A stretch of DNA of 64,000 bases from Paenibacillus psychroresistens (GCF_009728935.1 NZ_CP034235.1:4936001-5000000); one strand, 5' to 3'. Numbered from the stretch's first letter, positions 51,492 through 60,295 are shown. Notes: generated by a model from the sequence alone, not told the origin. Translations and numbers: made by a program.

Positions 51492-53411
51492 TTATTTGCT
51501 AAAAAAAGCCGACAAACGCTCATCCATCAGCCCCATCATGAGCCCTGAAGCAATTTCTGCGACTGTCCAACCGGATTCGATCGCCCAAGGCCCCCAGCTA
51601 TTATCGGCTGGCGAACCAAACACTTCCATCTTATCCGGGTCGAATGCTCTAGCCCAGCCGCCATTAAGCTTCGCATATTCACTATGCAATTGGGCGGAAA
51701 CGAGAAACTTCGCAGTATCGTTCCACTGCTCCAGGAAGTACGGATCCTTCGTCACCCAATAAGCCTGCATCCAGGCGAAAGGCAGCCAATTATTCGTGTA
51801 AAGCAAATCAGCGACGCAATCGCCATTCGCGGCCAGCATCGAGTTTTCGTCTTCGCCGATTTTTCTGCGCATCATCGATGTGTAACCGTCATCCCATTCC
51901 AGATAAGCGCCAGATGGATGCTTGTACTGTTGTAAGTCATTCGCAACCCGGTACAGCCACTCCTTATGCTCGCTTTCGCCTGTAATCCAATACAGCCAGC
52001 TAAGCGGATAAATGAGCCTGCTGTATTCCTGCGTCTGGCTGAGCACTCGGAACGTTTCAGGATAGACTCCCATAATCGTGGTCAAACCCTGGACCGCCAC
52101 ATCACGATACTCTGTCTTTCCCGTCAGCTTGAAAGCTAGCAATAGTGCCGCATAATAGTAAGCATTGAAATGAGCGCTCGGCATTTCACCCGGCGTACCT
52201 TTAAGTCTAGCGATTTCCGCGGGTGTCAGTAGGCTGTTATAAGTACAGTAGAAACGAGTCCCGTCGGTTCCGGTCGTCCGGATCAGAAAGTCGAGTGCGT
52301 CCATGCATTCCTTTAAATAATTGCTGTGCCCGACGAAGATGTACTTCAGCATTTCCGGAACGATCGCTCTCGCCACATCATCTTGGTAACAGATGTCCCA
52401 TTGTTCGTCCGTCCAGCGGATCATGCCGTACAAATCCCCCTCATCCTTGCACTGCATGGAATTAAAAACAACACCAGCAAGCGAATTCGAGATGTCCAGA
52501 CTTTTCTGTTCGCCAGTAAGCAGGTAATCCATCGTATAAGCCATTGCCGTTTCACCAATGCAGTCGCAGCGAATCCATTGAAACATCCGCTGCTCACCGT
52601 TATGGTAAACTTCTGAAGCAACGCCTTCCTCGACGCCACCCTTACCATCGTCTAACAAAATCCCCGCATCACGAAACCATTTCATTGCCATCCCAGCACT
52701 TCGCTGCACTTGCGGAGCAAGTGGTTCTTCCGAATTGTAATGGCCTGTCTCATATGGATGAGACAATGCGCCAAGCTTCACAGGTTCGTCAAGCAGCCAG
52801 CTAACGATGTATTCAACAACCGCCTGCACCCGTGCCTTCGGTGAAAACCGTGCACGTACAAAATTGGCCAGACGGAATGAGCAGACAAGCACATTGTCCG
52901 GCTGTTCGAACCAAAGTGCACGCTCACCTATTTGAGCTAGATCGCTTGCTGTCACTTCGATACGATCGTGCGCATGCTGTTTAGCATATTGCAGAATGGG
53001 TACTCGGGAGGAGCACGTAGCCACGTGCGGTTTCATGCGTAATCCGCTCTGGTCGTCTATCAATTCACCAATTGCGATACCTTCTATGTTAGTTTCAGAG
53101 GAAACAAACGCGATCCGTTCGAAACGCGTGCTCTCTGGCTGGTATGTGAACATACTCCCGATACTTGTGCAAAACTCGGCCAATATCCTCGTACCTTTAC
53201 GCACATGCTGATCGATGATTACCCTCTGGACCGGCTTAAATTGGATCGGTCGATCCGTTGCCCCTCCCAATATGGCGATCGCATCACAATCCTGCAGTGC
53301 TTCGGCTGTAAGCTCTCCCGGCTTTAGCACGACAATTGACGGGACGAGTCCGCGCAGGATTCCTAGCAAATCCGATTCAGCTTCCGTAATAACCGCTAAT
53401 CTTCTTGTCAT
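51492..53411 (-). CDS. GATase-like N-terminal domain fused to a six-hairpin glycosidase-like domain
   Basis: 639 residues, soluble, no signal peptide. Residues about 1-210 resemble a class-I glutamine amidotransferase-like/BPL_N or ThuA fold: ILGGATDRP, then EFCTSIGSMF where the usual nucleophile cysteine could be C82. The rest (about 220-639) is helical with repeated aromatic and acidic segments (MFQWIRCDCIGETAMAY, AYYYAALLLAFKLTG, LYPLSWLYWITGESEHKEWLY), as in alpha/alpha-six-barrel glycosidases and epimerases. It lies between the importer genes and nanE and is probably an amino-sugar or uronic-acid-processing enzyme. I do not know a characterised member. Confidence 0.6.
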   Translation of the reverse strand: MTRRLAVITEAESDLLGILRGLVPSIVVLKPGELTAEALQDCDAIAILGGATDRPIQFKPVQRVIIDQHVRKGTRILAEFCTSIGSMFTYQPESTRFERIAFVSSETNIEGIAIGELIDDQSGLRMKPHVATCSSRVPILQYAKQHAHDRIEVTASDLAQIGERALWFEQPDNVLVCSFRLANFVRARFSPKARVQAVVEYIVSWLLDEPVKLGALSHPYETGHYNSEEPLAPQVQRSAGMAMKWFRDAGILLDDGKGGVEEGVASEVYHNGEQRMFQWIRCDCIGETAMAYTMDYLLTGEQKSLDISNSLAGVVFNSMQCKDEGDLYGMIRWTDEQWDICYQDDVARAIVPEMLKYIFVGHSNYLKECMDALDFLIRTTGTDGTRFYCTYNSLLTPAEIARLKGTPGEMPSAHFNAYYYAALLLAFKLTGKTEYRDVAVQGLTTIMGVYPETFRVLSQTQEYSRLIYPLSWLYWITGESEHKEWLYRVANDLQQYKHPSGAYLEWDDGYTSMMRRKIGEDENSMLAANGDCVADLLYTNNWLPFAWMQAYWVTKDPYFLEQWNDTAKFLVSAQLHSEYAKLNGGWARAFDPDKMEVFGSPADNSWGPWAIESGWTVAEIASGLMMGLMDERLSAFFSK

Positions 53412-53473
53412 AATAGTTCCCCTATCTGTTAAATCCCATGTTTTTTATTTTAGTAATAGATGTGTTAATCCCA

Positions 53474-54304
53474 TTATCCTTTGATCCCTGAAACGACCGC
53501 ACCTTCAATGAAAAACCGTTGAAAGAAAAAGAAGACGATTAAGCAAGGCAACATCACGATTAGCGAAGCCGCCATCAGTAAGTTCCATTCCGTGGAATGC
53601 GAGTCTTGGAATACATATAGACCGAGACTGAGTGTCTTCATCTTATCTGATTGCAAATAAATGAGCGGTCCAAGAAAATCATTCCAAATACCCATAAACG
53701 TAAAAATTGTAATCGTTGCTAGCACCGGCTTCACCAAAGGCAGCATAATCTTGTAAAAGATCCGGAACGGACCGCAGCCATCGATTGTAGCTGCATCATC
53801 CAGCTCGCGTGGAATAGTCATGAAAAATTGCCGGGTTAGAAAAATGAAGAATGGCGTTCCGAAGAAAGCCGGTACGATAAGCGGGTAAAAAGTATCAATC
53901 CAACCAACCCAACGCATCATAATATACATCGGAATCATTGTGATTTGCCCTGGAATGATCATCGTGACAATCAGCACAAGAAACCAGAAGCCCTTTCCGG
54001 CAAACTGCAGGCGCGCAAACCCATAAGCGATAATCGAACAGGATATTAGCGTTCCAATAATGACCGATAATGTATGAATCAACGTATTGCGCAGCAGTAA
54101 AAAGAAATCCATTCTCTGAAGTGCCGTGATAAAATTGCTCCAATGTGGATTGGCTGGAATGAGTTGGGGTGGAAGCGATAAAACCACAGATGAATCTTTG
54201 AGTGCCGTCGTCAGCATCACCATATATGGGATAAGCAGTACGATAGAGATCAACGCTAGCAGTGAATAGTTAATACCTCTCATAATCCATTTTTGTCGTT
54301 TCAT
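53474..54304 (-). CDS. Carbohydrate ABC transporter permease (second subunit)
   Basis: 276 residues with six membrane helices. The cytoplasmic coupling motif is LDDAATIDGCGPFRIFYKIMLPLVKP (an EAA loop, cited here only as its family form). It resembles the MalG/UgpE side. It overlaps the preceding permease gene by four bases and is the last transporter gene; the fused 639-residue protein follows after 62 bases. No ATPase subunit is encoded, so it presumably shares a general MsmX-type ATPase. Confidence 0.88.
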   Translation of the reverse strand: MKRQKWIMRGINYSLLALISIVLLIPYMVMLTTALKDSSVVLSLPPQLIPANPHWSNFITALQRMDFFLLLRNTLIHTLSVIIGTLISCSIIAYGFARLQFAGKGFWFLVLIVTMIIPGQITMIPMYIMMRWVGWIDTFYPLIVPAFFGTPFFIFLTRQFFMTIPRELDDAATIDGCGPFRIFYKIMLPLVKPVLATITIFTFMGIWNDFLGPLIYLQSDKMKTLSLGLYVFQDSHSTEWNLLMAASLIVMLPCLIVFFFFQRFFIEGAVVSGIKG

Positions 54305-55263
54305 GTCGTTTCTCCCCCCTTCTCGCTGCGGCGAACTGCTTGTTTAGAACGCTTCTTAGACTTCTTTCCTTCATCTGGTGTATCTCCACCGTAATAAACC
54401 CATCTGCCTGACGTTTTAAATAGCACAAGAATAAGAACCATGATAATGAGGAAAAGCACCCACCCTAGTGCGGAAGCATACCCCATCTTAAAGAAATTAA
54501 ATGCGTTCTGATACAAATAAAGCACGTAAAACATAGTTGAATCACCAGGTCCGCCTTTCGTCATAACGAGTGCTTGAGTAAACACCTGAAATGATTTAAT
54601 AATCCCCATGATCAGGTTGAAAAAAATGGTTGGTGTCAGCATCGGAATCGTAATGTTCCAAAACTTCCGCACCACGGAAGCGCCATCCACATCCGCCGCT
54701 TCGTATAATTCGCGTGGAACACCCTGCAACCCAGCTAAATAGATAATCATAGCGTCTCCGATACCCCATAAGCTCATGATGATAAGCGAAGTGAGCGCCG
54801 TATTGGGATCGGACAACCATTCGGGACCTGTAATCCCGAACCACGAGAGGATCGTATTGATAATGCCGTATTTGGGATCAAACACCCACAACCACAACAT
54901 GGCCACCGCAACGCCAGACACGACGGCTGGTAAGTAAAAGATCGTCCGAAATAGACGTATGCCTGGTAGTTTCTGATTTAACAGCACAGCTAACAGAATG
55001 CCGAAGATAATACCCAGAGGAACACTTACGGCTGAATATATGAAAGTGACTTTGATTGCCGCCCAGAAAGTATCATCGTGTGCCATCTTGTCGTAGTTGC
55101 TTAGGCCAATGAAATTAGCCTTTTCTAGTAAGTTCCAGTCGGTAAACGATAGTACAATCGAGTAAAGCAACGGAAACAAGGTGAACACAAACAACCCGAT
55201 CAACCAAGGCGATATGAACAAGTATCCCGTAACATTCTTCGATCTGACCCATTTTCCAATCAT
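54301..55263 (-). CDS. Carbohydrate ABC transporter permease (first subunit)
   Basis: 320 residues, six membrane helices, MalF/UgpA type. The EAA coupling loop is YEAADVDGASVVRKFWNITI. A long basic C-terminal tail of about 25 residues (KKSKKRSKQAVRR) extends beyond the last helix. GGAGGAGTG precedes the ATG. The gene overlaps the next permease by four bases and follows the binding-protein gene after a 111-base gap that contains a hairpin. Confidence 0.88.
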   Translation of the reverse strand: MIGKWVRSKNVTGYLFISPWLIGLFVFTLFPLLYSIVLSFTDWNLLEKANFIGLSNYDKMAHDDTFWAAIKVTFIYSAVSVPLGIIFGILLAVLLNQKLPGIRLFRTIFYLPAVVSGVAVAMLWLWVFDPKYGIINTILSWFGITGPEWLSDPNTALTSLIIMSLWGIGDAMIIYLAGLQGVPRELYEAADVDGASVVRKFWNITIPMLTPTIFFNLIMGIIKSFQVFTQALVMTKGGPGDSTMFYVLYLYQNAFNFFKMGYASALGWVLFLIIMVLILVLFKTSGRWVYYGGDTPDEGKKSKKRSKQAVRRSEKGGETT

Positions 55264-55300
55264 AACGACACTCCTCCATTACCCACTCCCTAAAACATTA

Positions 55301-55350
55301 CACCCGGCAGCCATCCTGCTCCGCAAAGAGCTAGACTGAACTGTCGGGTG
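55301..55350 (-). terminator. Hairpin between the binding-protein and permease genes
   Basis: CACCCGACAG and CTGCCGGGTG (minus strand) form a 10-bp stem with one mismatch around a long loop. Such structures commonly follow binding-protein genes and partly end transcription or protect the upstream mRNA, giving more binding protein than permease. Confidence 0.6.
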
Positions 55351-55374
55351 ATGAATATTCACAGAAAATCGGGA

Positions 55375-56733
55375 TTATTTGTTTTGCAGAATAGCGCTGA
55401 TTTTCTCGTCAACTATTTTCAGCGTCGTACCGATATCTTGCTTATTCAGCCAGAACAGCTCTAGATTCTTCGCCATTTCAGTGGAAACCTCTGACCAGTG
55501 TGCCGACTTCGGAGCCGTCACAGCTACCTTGAGCGATTCTCCGATTTCTGACAAATGAATCGTAGTATCAAATGGATTCTCGAAGCCCTTGGTTGCTACC
55601 GGCGAGGAGATAAGTGACTTTACGGTTGGACTTCCAGCAAAACCACCTTCCATCTTAATCGTTTGAGCCTCTTCACCGCTGAAATAGGAAAGGAATTCTG
55701 CAGCTTCATCCGGATGTTTCGTGTTCTTAGCAATGGCAAAACCACCTAAACCAAGTACATTGCCTTTGTTAACGTCCATCGGAGGGCTGACCATATCCCA
55801 TTTCAGGTTTTCTTGACGGAAAGTGCTTGAAATATTCCATGCCCCGCCGAAATACATCGCAGCTTTACCCGTTTGGAACAATTGGGAGCCAGGTGTCGTT
55901 TTCAACTCAGCCATTGTTGGCGCTACGTGATCTTTAACCATTAGATCGCGAATAAAATTAAATGCTTTGGCATTTTCCGGCGAATTGACAACCGATTTGG
56001 TGCCCGTTTCGTCAAGAATGCTTCCGCCCGCCATCGCTAGGAACGGCATCCAGTAAAACCAGTCAATATCCGTTGCGTATCCGAATTGGGAAACTGTATT
56101 GCCTTCTTTAATCGTCAATTGCTTAGCAAGCTTTTCCAAATCAGCCCATGAAATATTCGCTGTTGGATAAGGTACTTTTGCTTTATCGAAAATTTCCTTA
56201 TTGTAGAAAAGTAAATTGCCTGCGGAATCTCCTGGCAATCCGTATATTTTGTCATTTAACGTATAGGCTGAAAGAGCATTTTCCATAAAATCATCTTTCT
56301 TGAAATACTTGCCGTCGTAAGGGTTCAATTCTAGCAAAGCGCTTCTTGCTGCATAAGAGATGACGCTTTCGTTGCTCATCCAGAAGACGTCCGGTGCGTT
56401 TCCGCCAGCAATGCGCGTCAAGATCGCCGTACTGTAATCCTGAGTGATAGCTTGTGTTTCGATTGTCACATTCGGATGTTTATCTTCATAGGATTGGATC
56501 ATTTTCTTGTACAATTCGTAAGTTGGACCCTCCCCGTTCACCGCGAATAGCAGTTTTACAGGCTCCGCCGACGCTTTAGCGCTCTCGACCGGTGCTTCCG
56601 TTTGTACAGGCTGCGTTGAAGCGCCAGGTGTTTCCGTTTCCACTGTTTCAGCTGTCTTGCCGCAAGCACTTAATACCAACACACTTGCTAATGATAACGA
56701 TAGAACCATTTTCATACGATTAGCTTTTTTCAT
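55375..56733 (-). CDS. Extracellular sugar-binding lipoprotein of the ABC importer
   Basis: 452 residues. A signal peptide with the lipobox LSAC and lipidated C24, followed by a low-complexity linker (Thr, Glu, Pro, Ala). The family 1 solute-binding fold follows, with VKLLFAVNGEGPTYELYKK, APDVFWMSNE and the GFAIAKNTKHPDEAAEF element. It captures a sugar outside the cell for the two permeases. Specificity is unknown; the neighbours imply an amino-sugar oligosaccharide. AGGGAGAGG precedes the ATG. Confidence 0.88.
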   Translation of the reverse strand: MKKANRMKMVLSLSLASVLVLSACGKTAETVETETPGASTQPVQTEAPVESAKASAEPVKLLFAVNGEGPTYELYKKMIQSYEDKHPNVTIETQAITQDYSTAILTRIAGGNAPDVFWMSNESVISYAARSALLELNPYDGKYFKKDDFMENALSAYTLNDKIYGLPGDSAGNLLFYNKEIFDKAKVPYPTANISWADLEKLAKQLTIKEGNTVSQFGYATDIDWFYWMPFLAMAGGSILDETGTKSVVNSPENAKAFNFIRDLMVKDHVAPTMAELKTTPGSQLFQTGKAAMYFGGAWNISSTFRQENLKWDMVSPPMDVNKGNVLGLGGFAIAKNTKHPDEAAEFLSYFSGEEAQTIKMEGGFAGSPTVKSLISSPVATKGFENPFDTTIHLSEIGESLKVAVTAPKSAHWSEVSTEMAKNLELFWLNKQDIGTTLKIVDEKISAILQNK

Positions 56734-56845
56734 TTTGAGCCTCTCCCTTTTTTAATAGATTTAATCATTTTGCTCCATAACAGCACCTATTTTGAAACGT
56801 TGCCCCAGCTCGCCTCCTACTTATTTTGTCCAAATAATCCTGTCA

Positions 56846-57320
56846 CTACGCATATGATGAACGTTGGTCACAACGGGGACAACAATCTATAAACCTCTTA
56901 TCAGTAGCCAGTTTCCTCATAGCGCCGGAACTCCGCTTCATTGTGCAATTGCCCACATGACTTGTTATTGCCAAGCTCTCTAGCATGAATCGCTAGGTGG
57001 ATCGGAAACACCGATTTCCCAGAAACGCTGCCAATAAAGAGTACGTCTCCCCAATGCACGTTACTTGCGTTCAATAGATAGGGGATAAGTCCCTCGAGAT
57101 TGTGATTTTGATCCATATCTTTCGTTCTCTTTCGCACATCATTATCATAGGTAAAATTAAATCCCAGACGCTTGAAGCAGTTCATTCCACCTGAGCGGTG
57201 GATAAGCATAGATAGTTCCATTTCGATTTCCATAAGTGAAATAAGATATCGTAATACAATGTTTCGTTTTGCAACAATTTCAATCATTGTCTTTCGATGT
57301 TTATGACTATAGCACCCCAA
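56846..57320 (-). pseudogene. Decayed SIS-domain sugar isomerase gene
   Basis: A 139-residue reading frame (57320 to 56901) has a middle portion, LEGLIPYLLNASNVHWGDVLFIGSVSGKSVFP, broken at this length for description, that matches the SIS phosphosugar-binding fold (UPF0309-like proteins with ISNSGRN/VSGKS-type loops). The frame ends early; a shift of one base continues the homology as DKRFIDCCPRCDQ, which parallels the IDNCCPVGDA element, and then stops at 56846. The N-terminal sugar-binding region is also eroded (LIHRSGGM). The gene is therefore probably an inactivated isomerase that once belonged to the operon. Confidence 0.6.
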
Positions 57321-57355
57321 AAGTTAAGTGTCAATCAGATTTTATTAGAATAATA

Positions 57356-57384
57356 TTGAATAAATAACTGATTTCATGTAGGAT
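57356..57384 (+). promoter_or_regulatory. Promoter of the DeoR-family regulator gene
   Basis: TTGAAT (57356-57361) and TAGGAT (57379-57384) are separated by 17 bases. The transcript leader would be about 75 bases and contains the palindrome described next. Confidence 0.6.
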
Positions 57385-57423
57385 ACTAGTGAGAAGTAAA
57401 ACACTTATGTTTATTTTCAAACT

Positions 57424-57439
57424 CGAAAGGTACCTTTCG
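57424..57439. promoter_or_regulatory. Perfect palindrome before the DeoR start (probable operator)
   Basis: CGAAAGGTACCTTTCG is a perfect 16-bp palindrome 25 bases before the deoR-type start and just before its ribosome site. No second exact copy was noticed upstream of the binding-protein gene. Confidence 0.6.
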
Positions 57440-57464
57440 GTTAAAGGAGAGATCACTGACTTCT

Positions 57465-58226
57465 ATGTATGCCTCACAAAGACGCAAAGAGATTTTAAAA
57501 ATAACCAAAGAACGCAACTATATTTCGGTTGCCGAATTGCACAAATTGTTTGATGTATCGGAAGTAACGATCCGTGCCGACCTCCGCAATCTTGAAACAG
57601 CAGGAGAAATCGAGCGGAATTACGGTGGAGCAACGATTAAGGATATTAAAATCCCACCATTCTCCGAAGTCACAATGCTGCTAAACGATGCCAAAGAATT
57701 GATTGCTCAAACAGCTGCAGGTCTTATCCAAAACGGGGACAGCCTTTTCCTTGATGCCAGTACAACTACCCTCCTTCTGTCGGCTTATGTAGCAGAAATC
57801 GACAATTTGACGGTCATCAGCAACTCAATTCCAATTTTTCACCAGCTTAAAGAATATAATAGAGGTACCTTAATCGGTATTCCAGGGGCATTAAATCCGA
57901 TTACACAATCGTTTGTAGGTCCAATTGCGGAACAAATGATTGAGAATCTGCGCGTCAGAAAAGCTTTTATCGCTCCAAAAGGCATCTTGCCTGAAGGCTT
58001 GCGCGACCATATCATGCTAGAGGCTGCCATTCGTAAAAAAATGATCGATTCTGCTGACGAGGTGATTGTTCTCGCGGATCATAGTAAATTCACAACAAAA
58101 CAAACGATATTTAACATTGCCAGCTTCGATGTGGTAACTACGGTTGTGACAGATCGTGATCCGGGCTCAATGTTCAAAGAATTGTTTCAAGCGAAGGGAA
58201 TCAAGCTGCTTATTGCGGAGAAATAA
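57465..58226 (+). CDS. DeoR/GlpR family transcriptional regulator
   Basis: 253 residues. N-terminal helix-turn-helix YISVAELHKLFDVSEVTIRADLRNLE (broken for description at 20-45), followed by the NYGGAT linker, then the sugar-phosphate sensor domain with DGDSLFLDASTTT-type loop (here NGDSLFLDASTTTLLL) and EVIVLADHSKF. GlpR-type proteins respond to phosphorylated sugars. It is divergent from the amino-sugar genes and is their likely regulator. GGAGAG stands 13 bases before the ATG, a long spacing. Confidence 0.85.
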   Translation: MYASQRRKEILKITKERNYISVAELHKLFDVSEVTIRADLRNLETAGEIERNYGGATIKDIKIPPFSEVTMLLNDAKELIAQTAAGLIQNGDSLFLDASTTTLLLSAYVAEIDNLTVISNSIPIFHQLKEYNRGTLIGIPGALNPITQSFVGPIAEQMIENLRVRKAFIAPKGILPEGLRDHIMLEAAIRKKMIDSADEVIVLADHSKFTTKQTIFNIASFDVVTTVVTDRDPGSMFKELFQAKGIKLLIAEK

Positions 58227-58354
58227 TCGATTAATCGCAGATGAATACGGGAATAGTATAGGAAAAAGCAAAAAAGGGCCATTCAGTAGCTAGTATATTT
58301 CGCGCTTAGGGGAGAAAACAGCGGTCATATACTATACTATCTGGACGACCTTCT

Positions 58355-58855
58355 TTAGCGTACTTGCTTAATTTTTTCAAAATGGGCATATTTCTTAAAC
58401 GCCTTAATGTCTTGACTTTTATAGCACTTTAACAGCTTTTTTTTCTTTTTTAATAGATCATTATCCAATTTCTTTTTTGAGGTACCAAATACATAAATAT
58501 TTTTATTCACCAATTCATGAACTAGTTTTGATAGAACTTTATGTTGCGTGTGACCATATTCCCCCTTTAAATTATGGGTAACAACTTTGTCTAATGGTTG
58601 CCGTTCAAGTAGCTCGGCTAAATCTGTCTTTAGGCGAATCCGATCAAAATCACCATCCCATTTATCCGCATACTCCCATATTTCAAATTCCGCATCTACC
58701 TTTTTCATTACTTTTATGAACTCTTTGCGTCTTACCTTGTTATCCCCATTTGTCATACAAATGACCATCCAGCCCTTTTCTTGTATCAGCTGTGCGCCGC
58801 CAAAAATGGTTTCATCATCTGGATGCGTAACAATCATTAACTTATTGTAGCTCAT
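58355..58855 (-). CDS. PIG-L family de-N-acetylase (LmbE-like)
   Basis: 166 residues, shorter than the usual 220-240. The metal motif HPDDE is at 11-15 and the second metal histidine is in YGHTQHKVL. Members remove acetyl groups from N-acetylglucosamine-containing molecules. The ATG overlaps the stop of the glycosyltransferase gene (ATGA). GGAGGAAG precedes it. Together they form an isolated two-gene unit that could make a deacetylated glycoconjugate. Confidence 0.8.
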   Translation of the reverse strand: MSYNKLMIVTHPDDETIFGGAQLIQEKGWMVICMTNGDNKVRRKEFIKVMKKVDAEFEIWEYADKWDGDFDRIRLKTDLAELLERQPLDKVVTHNLKGEYGHTQHKVLSKLVHELVNKNIYVFGTSKKKLDNDLLKKKKKLLKCYKSQDIKAFKKYAHFEKIKQVR

Positions 58856-59949
58856 AGAACTTCCTCCTCCTGTAATTTCTTCTTATAAATTTCTAGTATT
58901 TCTTTGGTTACAAGTGAAGCTTCAAATCGCTTCTGAACCTGTTGTTTCAGAACTTTGCTGAAATGAAAACTCTGGCCCTCCGAGAGTAACCCTTTTCTGA
59001 CTGCGTTAATAATATTAATTTGATTTAAGGGTTGATAACATTTATGGTCACAAAAATAATATTCTAACGCCTTTTTAAAATTTTCCGGTTTCACTAAGCC
59101 AAATATTCCAGCTGAGCCGATAGCGATCACGGGACGCTCGCAAAATATGGCTTCCAAAGCAACCCTTCCAGTTCCAACGACAAAATCACTTATTGAAAAT
59201 AAATCAGGCATATCCACTCTGTTTCCAATATACTGGATACGTTTGGATTGGATTTTTTCATAAATGTGTTTTTTAATTAATTCGGTCTTCTTTCCGCCGC
59301 CGGCAACTAGAAAATGTATATTTGGAAACTCTTTTAATAATTTGTTTTCAAAAGCTTTTAACAACTGCTTGCATATTTCATATTTCTTATCTTCCAATCT
59401 GCTGGCATATAAGATAACTTTAGATTTTTCAGGAATGTTTAAACTTACTCTGAGATTGGACTGTTTTGCATGAAATTCATTCATATCAATTCCATTTGGG
59501 ACATAAATTGAATAGACGCCTTCCTTTTCCAACCATTTCTGAATAGGTTTGCTGATCCCAATAATAATAGGCTGAACAAAGTATTTAATGAGTAAATACT
59601 GTAATTTTGGAATATCGTAGTAAAATCCGTGGATCGTATAAATCAAAGGTATATTCAATTTATGAGATAATCTAACGGCGTATCTTCCACTGCTTTCCAA
59701 ATGAGCATGAATTAAATTTATCTTGTTGATTTGTATCCATTCCTCAAATCCTTGCTTGTTGTTTTGGTAGTTATAGATTTCACAAGGAAGCGTATTAAAT
59801 ATATTTTTCAAAGGTCCGTCGACTCCTGCAACAAAAACGGACACTCCTTGCTTTAATAATTCATTTGTAAGTGATAAAACATGAGTTTCTGTCCCACCGA
59901 TGTCAAAAGCATCCAGCATCATAAGTACTCTTATATCTTTATCATGCAA
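58852..59949 (-). CDS. Glycosyltransferase, GT4 family
   Basis: 365 residues, GT-B fold. MMLDAFDIGGTETHVLSL opens the N-terminal half with the GG loop, followed by IHAHLESSGRYAV; the acceptor side continues with VPNGIDMNEF, VILYASRLEDKK and the donor site region GTGRVALEAIFCERPVIA. The start is probably the TTG at 59949 with GGGGAAAG close by, though a later ATG (MMLDAF) is possible. The donor and acceptor are unknown. It is clearly more AT-rich than its left neighbours. Confidence 0.82.
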   Translation of the reverse strand: MHDKDIRVLMMLDAFDIGGTETHVLSLTNELLKQGVSVFVAGVDGPLKNIFNTLPCEIYNYQNNKQGFEEWIQINKINLIHAHLESSGRYAVRLSHKLNIPLIYTIHGFYYDIPKLQYLLIKYFVQPIIIGISKPIQKWLEKEGVYSIYVPNGIDMNEFHAKQSNLRVSLNIPEKSKVILYASRLEDKKYEICKQLLKAFENKLLKEFPNIHFLVAGGGKKTELIKKHIYEKIQSKRIQYIGNRVDMPDLFSISDFVVGTGRVALEAIFCERPVIAIGSAGIFGLVKPENFKKALEYYFCDHKCYQPLNQINIINAVRKGLLSEGQSFHFSKVLKQQVQKRFEASLVTKEILEIYKKKLQEEEVL

Positions 59950-60055
59950 CTTCTTTCCCCATTTCTCTTAGGATGTGTGCTTTCTTTCCTATTATTAAAT
60001 GGTGAAAACCAGAGATTGGAAACGGCTTTTCGCTTACTTTATAAATGCAACGTAA

Positions 60056-60089
60056 AAAAGCTCAAGCCTATTTACCTGCTTGAGCTTTT
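60056..60089 (-). terminator. Terminator of the merR-SRPBCC operon
   Basis: AAAAGCTCAAGC and GCTTGAGCTTTT form a perfect 12-bp stem around a ten-base loop; the minus strand continues with a run of T. It lies between the SRPBCC gene and the glycosyltransferase gene. The rest of the interval 59950-60121 shows nothing recognisable. Confidence 0.85.
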
Positions 60090-60121
60090 CATGCTTTTTT
60101 TTCAAGAACCGCTATGGATAA

Positions 60122-60295
60122 TTAGCTCTTTAATCTGCCTATTACATCTACCAAACGATCCAAATTTTCTTCATTGGCAGGAACAACAAGCTTCCTCAGC
60201 TTATCTAGCTCCGCAGCAGTCTCAAAGCTTTGAGTAAAGGTTAGCCTTGTTTGACCATTCAGGTCTGTGCATCGATAATACGAGTGTGGATCGTT
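60122..60295 (-). pseudogene. C-terminal remnant of a second SRPBCC protein
   Basis: A reading frame with no start codon, overlapping the end of the intact SRPBCC gene in another frame, encodes YYRCTDLNGQTRLTFTQSFE and then RLVDVIGRLKS. This resembles the last strands and C-terminal helix of an AHSA1/SRPBCC domain. It looks like what is left of a tandem second copy after a deletion that removed its N-terminal part. Confidence 0.45.

Noticed and set aside
58291..58334. TAGTATAT/ATATACTA stem between the DeoR and PIG-L genes as a terminator
   Set aside because: Only eight weak A-T-rich pairs around a long loop with no T-run on either strand; too weak to call.
58355..59949. Bacillithiol pair bshA/bshB
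   Set aside because: The glycosyltransferase lacks the BshA N-terminal pattern and the deacetylase is too short; the pairing alone is not enough.
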